A DNA stretch of 35,512 bases from Boletus sp. NGJ (Eukaryota; Basidiomycota; Agaricomycetes; Boletales; Boletaceae), in contig JAGTXK010000104.1 of assembly GCA_019096195.1 (NCBI GenBank), forward strand, positions 1 through 35,512, in the 5' to 3' direction. Shown here piece after piece: positions 29,867-35,512 of this stretch; the stretch's first letter is position 1, and every line of letters starts with the position of its first letter. The notes beneath the pieces were generated by a model. It saw only the letters and a program-made list of their open reading frames with translations. It had not been told where the DNA came from and did no database searches. The position numbers and the translations under genes are program-made.

Positions 29867-31570
29867 GTGATGGACCTGGACTTGTTCACTAGGATGGACT
29901 AGTTGGGCACTGCGGCAAAAATGGGTGCCACCTTTACTGTGGTGTCAGAGGACGACACAAAGACTTCCATTCCCACTATTACCCTGCACTTCTTCACCTG
30001 CATAATGCCTATCATGATAGCAACCATCAAGATATCTCTGCATTTCACCTTCCCACTGCCGGCAGTCATGAATACTCCATCAACCTTCTCCATCTGATAT
30101 CTGCTCCTAATGCAACCCAATGTGACATGTGCCGAACTGAAACTTGGATCTCAAAGGTTCCATTGATCCTAAGACTCAATCCATCTTGCTCTCTTGGTGT
30201 CCCTCTCTGCATGACTACTAACATCATGCACCTTGCAGCCAATGTCAGTGATCTTCTCATCACTCTTTGGCAAGGTATGGTTAAATGTATGCTTATGGAC
30301 AACATCAACAGCTGGAACTGGGCAATTTTTTGTGATGAACAATGTTGGAAAGCTCATGGTAACATAGTTGCACAAGCCAGTTCCTATCTCCCTTAGTCTT
30401 TCAATACCTGACCTCATGATATAGCCAAAAAGCTCAATTCTAATTATAAAACAAGAGAATTTGTCATGTACACATTTGGTCTCGCTCCTGATCTCCTCCA
30501 TGGCATCCTTCCCAATGTCTACTGGCTTAATCTCTGCAAACTTGTTCAAGGGTTTCAACTTTTATCGCAACACACTCTCACCCACGAGGAAGTTCTTGAG
30601 GATTGTGTGCTTCTTGCCTCTTGGAAAAGAGAATTTGAAGAAATCTACTACCAGCACCGAAACGACCAAATCCATTTCATTCACCCATGCATACACCAAG
30701 TCCTTCATCTTAGCCTAGAAACTTTTCAAAAGGGCCCTGCTATCTGTACGGCACAGTGGACAATCGAATGCATGATCAGGAATCTCAAACACGACATCAG
30801 GCAGCCCTTGAACTATCTTGTCAATTTTATCAAGGAAGAGCTTCATTGTGCTTGTGTTAATGCACTCACTCATTATTGCGATGCCAGAACTGCACGACTC
30901 TTGAACTGCACTCCCCCATGGTGTGGTCAATGTTGGTGGTGGTTATGCACTCCTGCATAAATGAGACAAGGTCACCATCCTGCCATCCCATGGGACTTAT
31001 GGTATAGTTTGGGAATACCTTGATTATCTGAACCCCATGCCCAAGATATAGTGTTGGGTGCGTCTTCTACTATCAAGTGGTCAAATCATGCGTAGTGCCT
31101 GAAGGAAGAAATTCAGAACACCAGGGGATCTGTAAGTATCTCACATGGTTAAAGTAAGCCTGTTTTGTTACAGTATGCAATTTTTATTAAATTATTTTAG
31201 TTTAAACTCATTAATGATATCATATTTGGTAAAGTCTTGTATTTCACCAGGCTAGCTGTCCTCGATGGCAATGGTGGCCTATGCTTCACAAATATTGGCC
31301 TTATCAAGTCGTTCTCCCCCCCTGACCATAAGATAATCCGTGCTTCCCATACAACACTTGCTCTCCGCCATCTCACTGACATGATTTTGGTTGTCCATAC
31401 TGAAAATATCCTCAGTGTTGTTGCTATGATCCCATGCAATCTCTAGTTAGATGGTGAGAATCCCAATGATACCTTTTTCATAGTGGAACAATCTGGTCTT
31501 TCACATCTTGCTAGACAAGATGGAGTACCAGAGGCAGACAGCGAGGACAATGATGCTGGTGAAGATGTGG

Positions 31571-31839
31571 TATGACTTTTTGTACTGTTCTTTCTAGCCA
31601 TCTGTGTCTTAGGTAGCATATATGTGCAATATGAGTTTTATCCTCTCGATTGATACACTTGATGTACTATGCACTTTACAGCATGATGTGCTCACAACAT
31701 ACAAATAACTTACACCACGGTCTTAAAGTGGATGTGTCTATTTACACCAGCTTCTGGTAGGCACTGGCTTTTCATACTTAGCAACTTTATTGAGGATTTT
31801 TAGATAGTTCAGGAATTGATATAATAAGACAGAACTTAC
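31571..31839. other. Spacer between Plavaka-type transposase and cargo genes
   Basis: AT-rich, no gene seen. The two coding remnants run toward each other here. Confidence 0.35.
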
Positions 31840-32512
31840 CTTTGTAGGGCTTTGGCCAGACAGCTTCTTTGTGAGGGCATAGGACTTGAAACAGGGCACA
31901 TTTCTGGTGCCGAACTCACCAAAATCACTCTCAGATTCAGTGGAACTGTCATCATTTGGATCTGTCACACATTGGATATTAGCCAACACAATGATATAGA
32001 AAAAGTAGTTACACACCAATTTCCCTCAGACACTTGTTGCTATTATTGAGGATATTATTATGGACTGTTGAGAAAACCAAGGGGGAACCCGTAATATACA
32101 TCATTTCTGCTCAAGATAAATGTGAGAAAATTGATGCATGGGAATGAACTTACTACTTCCCTTGGACTTGCACTCTTCTGGTTTTTTTACCTCTTTTGAC
32201 TTTGGTTCGGCCATGGGAGTGGTTAGGTTGGCATGGGGTTTTGGTTTAGTTGTGGAGGCAGTAACACAGGATGAAACGACTTCTATGATCTGCAAAAGAG
32301 TAGATACATATATTAGTTGGGTAGATAACAAATAAACTTACCATCTCTCCAGGATATTCTGGAGTATGGACAAATGTATAGGTGTCTTCAGTATGCTTCA
32401 ATGGTATCGTGATCTTGACAAAGTTCTCAAGGCCTGGGACAAATGGCATGATGGTGGTAGTGGTACAGTGACGAATATGAATATGGTAGTGGTCAACAAT
32501 TTGATAAGGCAA
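31840..32512 (-). pseudogene. Minus-strand multi-exon gene of unknown function
   Basis: Exon A starts at an ATG at 32512 (a second ATG, MPFVPGLENFVKITIPLKHT, is about 60 bases on) and ends at 32342; intron 32341-32290 (GTAAGT...TTTGCAG, 52 bp); exon B 32289-32154 (IIEVVSSCVTAST, then a Lys/Pro-rich part); donor GTAAGT at 32153; exon C 31961-31840 (DPNDDSSTESESDFGEFGT and a basic C-part) ending at another GTAAGT. The acceptor for exon C after a CAG at 31964-31962 is clear, but the intron would then be 192 bp, so an exon may be lost between. I do not recognise the family. The clean splice sites say it was a real gene. It may be cut off at its 3' end. Confidence 0.45.
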
Positions 32513-32896
32513 ATAATAACTTTAGGGGCTCCAAGTCATTATTTGGCATACTCCCCCAGGCAGAAGGGCGTTCTCAAACCTTTTCTTCCTCTACTTTCAC
32601 TATGTCCCCATCACTATCCTGTCCATCATATATGCATACCTGAATCTTTGGGTCATTGTCTCTGCCTTCTTCAGGCTCATCTCCACCTTTTACAGGCACA
32701 GTTGATATGCCTGCAGCACTATGCACACAGACACTGCCATCTTCCATACAAACTATGCCATCTCTGATGCCCTTCCCACAACTGGCGGTCAACTTTCCTG
32801 CCAATTTCATTGATCCATTTACACTGGTGAGGCACTAGATCCTACTAATATGTTTCTAGATCAATAGACATTTTATACTCCTACAGTAAGCAGTCA

Positions 32897-34500
32897 GTGT
32901 TTCCAGGTGGAAACCCTTTCAGTCTTGACTATATGCACAAGATTCATACTGTACATGAGCATATCAAAGTGCTGAAGATTGAGAATGTGAAGCTAACGAC
33001 TGAACGTGACACTTTACAGCGAGTTTGCTTATTGATAGTCATACTAATGCTATATAACTTGAAGTTTCAGGGACATTGTCAATAAAAAAACAGCCAAGTT
33101 TGACCCCGTCTTGTCGAAGCCAACACATCTCATGCATGACAAAATCAAGATTTGGATGATTGAAGACTTTGAAAAATGATTATTAACACTGGAAGCGCAA
33201 GTTGCAAACTGCAGAAAAGAGCCCTACCTGGAGGAAGAGCACAGTGACCCTATTGTGGAAGGACAAGTTACCGCCATCAAAGCATGTATGTGTAGAGCAT
33301 TTTGTGAACTCGTGAACACCAAGCGTGCTCCATAGGTTTGGGGAGCATTGGACACCAGTGGCCAAGATCAATTCCATTCTTATATCAAAAAGTCTTACCC
33401 TCTTTTCAGGTGTGCTAAGAATGGGTGAAAATTGGACCATTTGGCACAGGGAATCTATCCAGCATGGTGAGCATTCCACCTCAATGGAAATCTTGACTGG
33501 AGGACTAGAGATGACAAGAAGAAACTTAAGTTGAAGCATACAAGCACATGGAAGTCAGACTCTCCTCATCCTGTGAAATTCAGACAAGGTAATGTTGTCC
33601 ATTTATCTTACTGATCTGATTCTAATTTAATTTATTTACAGTGGATTCTATACCTGCTGATACATCTACCCACACCAGAAAGGCCACCACTCCTACCATT
33701 GACCTTCAAGATACCTCTTCTCTCACTTCAGAGATTGCATCCACAGTCAATGAGAAGGTCATATCTGGAGTCACTAAAGAGGTTGTGCATGCACATGAGG
33801 TCAAAGACACAACCACAGCTGCACCAACCATCAATAAGGAAGCCATGCCTGCAGTGAATGAGGAGGCCATATCTGGAGTCACCAAAGAGGTCACACATGG
33901 GGGTGAGAATGAAATCAAGACCATGCAAGTCATTGACAAGACCCCAGTTATTCCATTTTCAAGCCCATTGTAAGTAATTTTAAAATGTTGTTAATGCCAG
34001 TGGGTAGTAGTACTACTGAGTCAAATGGCTGATACAGTAGGAACAGCTTGTTGCAAGTTGCTGCAAAACTCAACATCCAAATTCCTGAGGATATCTCGAC
34101 TTCTGAGCCAGATCAGCCTGAGGTGGCTACCAACAACTCTCCAACCACATCAAGTTTGTCTGTGCCTGCCCAGGGCAGTGGTGCAAAGAAGATCATGAAA
34201 ATGCGGCCAGGATCTGTGCATAATGGAAGGTAAATAAGATATAACTGATTGTTATTACTGGCTAACTTGAATCATGTGGCAGAAATCTTTGTGTGCATCA
34301 TTGGTTGAAGCAACTCAAAGATGCAACCAATGGGACAACAGCAGAATTCAAGATATATTATGAGTCACTCAGAAAAGAACAGCAGGAGGTGAGTGAGACT
34401 ACCACATCATCATTTTGTATCTGACTATAACTCAACAGGCTTATGATAAGGAAGCTACAGATCTGGTATGTACATCCTCCAAAGGGAAGCAGTATATTGA
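32897..34500 (+). pseudogene. Plus-strand multi-exon gene, uncharacterised basidiomycete family
   Basis: Function unknown; I recall the family as multi-copy in agaricomycetes. Exon 1 (32897 to about 33020) encodes a coiled-coil start (VLKIENVKLTTERDTLQ). Exon 2 (about 33071-33588) has DKIKIWMIEDFEK and AIKACMCRAFCELVNTKRAP. The intron 33589-33641 is clean (GTAATG...TTACAG). Exon 3 (33642 to about 33969) is Thr/Ser/Glu-rich with two related segments SGVTKEV. Exon 4 (about 34045-34229) ends KKIMKMRPGSVHNGR; intron 34230-34282; exon 5 (34283-34388) encodes NLCVHHWLKQLKDATNGTTA and EFKIYYESL; intron 34389-34438; exon 6 begins AYDKEATDLV. Four in-frame TGA or TAG codons in exon 2 show it is decayed. 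The HMG-like Trp-x-Lys...Tyr pattern in exon 5 is suggestive but not proof of DNA binding. Confidence 0.5.
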
Positions 34501-34596
34501 TGGCACAGTTTGTAGGTTGCTCAGAACGCCTGGAACAAAAATGCTTTCAATGGCCCTATGCTCTAGATTTTTGCTGTCTAGATTGCTCATATTTGT

Positions 34597-34768
34597 GACC
34601 ACACACTCGAACTTCTTTGCCATGTCAATTCACATTTGCTCTCGTATTCATGACTGCACACTCAAACTTCTCTGCCACATCAATTCACATTTGCTCTTGT
34701 TGTCACCTGTTGCACATTTGAACTTCTCTGCTGTCATGGACTCGGATGCATGTTTGCTCTCATTACAT
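34597..34768 (+). repeat. Three diverged tandem copies of a ~57-bp unit
   Basis: Units start near 34597, 34652 and 34709. All contain CACA(C/T)T(C/T)(G/A)AACTTCT and end in TTTGCTCT. The third is the most diverged. No coding meaning seen. Confidence 0.65.
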
Positions 34769-34769
34769 T

Positions 34770-35235
34770 GGACTTTTTTCATGGTGTCAGATGGCTTGAT
34801 ACCACCACAGTTGTTTGTTTTCGTGCTGTTTTCTGATTCTGTTGTTAGAGGCAGTTTTTTGTCTGCCGCCAACAGTAGCAATTTGTAGCTACTACCAGAT
34901 TTGTGTACCAGCCCATTAATGCAAATGAATTAGATGTGATTAGATTTGGTGAGATTGTAATCTGTGGTGATATGCATCAATATCACAAGGTATCAAACGA
35001 TCTACATATTTAATAACTGGTGACATTTGGTGAGAATGCATGCAATGGTGTTTTTATTGGCAGGGGCCACGAGAAATCTCATCAGATATGCACTATTGAG
35101 GTCAGACGAGATCAGATAAGACCAGATTCTGCCCCATCATATCTACTTTCTCTAATAATTCCCACTTTATAGGGGAAATCTCAAGTGGTATTAACTCGGT
35201 CTCAACCGGTTCGTAGTTAATATTGATAAATACGG
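34770..35235. other. AT-rich interval before the candidate right end
   Basis: No gene seen. Several GAGATCAGAT/GGTGAGA-like motifs occur near 34945-35115, possibly subterminal repeats of the Plavaka-type element. Confidence 0.35.
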
Positions 35236-35275
35236 GGTGAGACTCGGTCATACCCAGTTCTCACTGGGCTTGAGA
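35236..35275 (-). repeat. Candidate right terminal inverted motif of the Plavaka-type element
   Basis: The reverse complement of 35250-35268 is CCCAGTGAGAACTGGGTAT, identical to 21613-21631. It is followed outward by a run of 11 G (35276-35286). If both are ends of one element, it spans about 13.7 kb, or about 7.6 kb without the Ngaro-like insertion. Confidence 0.45.
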
Positions 35276-35429
35276 GGGGGGGGGGGTGAAAGAACCCACT
35301 ACTACCGTAGCGGGAATAGCTCGCTGTTGAATTGCATCCGGATAGCTACAGACATTTCGAGGATGATGAAAATCCCCCAGGCTGTACTCAAGATGGAGGG
35401 AACCTGTTCTGTAACTAGTAGATGTGAAT

Positions 35430-35512
35430 GGATGCTATATCTCATCCTCTGGGCCCTCCTCAATGATCTTCGCATATTCTTCGTAGGTTGCAAATGTTGG
35501 TAAGGTCTTCCG
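35430..35512 (-). CDS. Possible C-terminus of a host gene, partial
   Basis: Reading in from the right edge on the minus strand gives KTLPTFATYEEYAKIIEEGP, then EDEI and a stop near 35437. The acidic, Tyr/Phe-containing tail reminds me of the C-terminus of Mak21/CEBPZ-type ribosome biogenesis proteins, but about 25 residues are too few for a firm call. Base composition becomes less AT-rich here. It may mark the return to ordinary host DNA. Confidence 0.25.

Larger units (their letters stand above)
28746..31570 (+). pseudogene. Plavaka-type transposase, catalytic and C-terminal parts
   Basis: Resumes after the Ngaro-like element. In order: MQFINIVRNASFNDPI (about 28855), EDMCFNSCLAFTGPF (about 29152-29195), YLGATLDGDIKERDIVVMVS (about 29485-29545) and LDGMQLYEDKESDCWI with acidic residues likely to be catalytic, HILPGAFIPGPKK, a 48-bp intron (29819-29866) that rejoins the frame at GDGPG, then GLVGHCGKNGCHLYCG, a decayed stretch, NWAIFCDEQCWKAHGN, REFVMYTFGLAPDLLHGILP, HFIHPCIHQVLHLSLE and AQWTIECMIRNLKHDIRQP. 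The C-terminus is near 31200-31570 (FSPPDHKIIRASHTTLALRH, ILSVVAMIP, FFIVEQSGLSHLA). Stops and frameshifts throughout; the family name is from memory of these motifs. Confidence 0.7.

Overview
This window looks like a transposon graveyard from a filamentous basidiomycete, most likely an agaricomycete. The evidence is a Ty3 chromovirus, a Tc1 element, hAT, pogo and Plavaka-type transposases and a tyrosine-recombinase retrotransposon, all of types common in those fungi, plus GT-AG introns of only about 47-53 bp. No clearly intact host gene is visible. Almost every coding region is broken, mostly by TGA or TAG where the family has Arg, Trp or Gln, so C-to-T decay seems to dominate. All family names are from motif recognition by eye; no search was run.

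Layout. 1-98 is a chimeric remnant of a Ty3 element. 99-8200 is a Ty3/gypsy chromovirus with two LTRs, gag, protease, RT, RNase H, integrase and chromodomain; its pol is split by a 987-bp solo LTR (3420-4406). 8201-9205 is a 5'-truncated Tc1 transposase. 9757-11043 is a hAT transposase remnant, followed by a second solo LTR (11333-12267). 12273-14566 holds nothing I recognise. 14601-16559 is a Tc1/IS630-type element with ~92-bp inverted ends; its transposase is cut short and its interior carries a gene of an uncharacterised basidiomycete family. That element sits in the N-terminus of a pogo-like transposase (to 18393). 18400-19260 is a degenerate fold-back of simple repeats. 20000-21298 is an unidentified minus-strand coding remnant.

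21600-35275 may be one large Plavaka-type transposon. Its transposase starts at 21919, is interrupted at 22704 by a ~6-kb Ngaro-like retrotransposon (to 28745), and resumes to about 31570. The Ngaro-like element is itself interrupted by the third solo LTR (25073-26078), giving a three-level nest. Between the transposase and the candidate right end lie two multi-exon genes of unknown function, one on each strand. The last ~230 bases may contain the end of a host gene.

The most interesting points are a PBS complementary to the predicted mRNA 5' end of the chromovirus (Tf1/sushi-style self-priming), three solo LTRs with perfect 5-bp target duplications, a shared 6-bp GTCGCT at the two edges of the Ngaro-like element, and two cases in which uncharacterised genes appear to travel inside DNA transposons.
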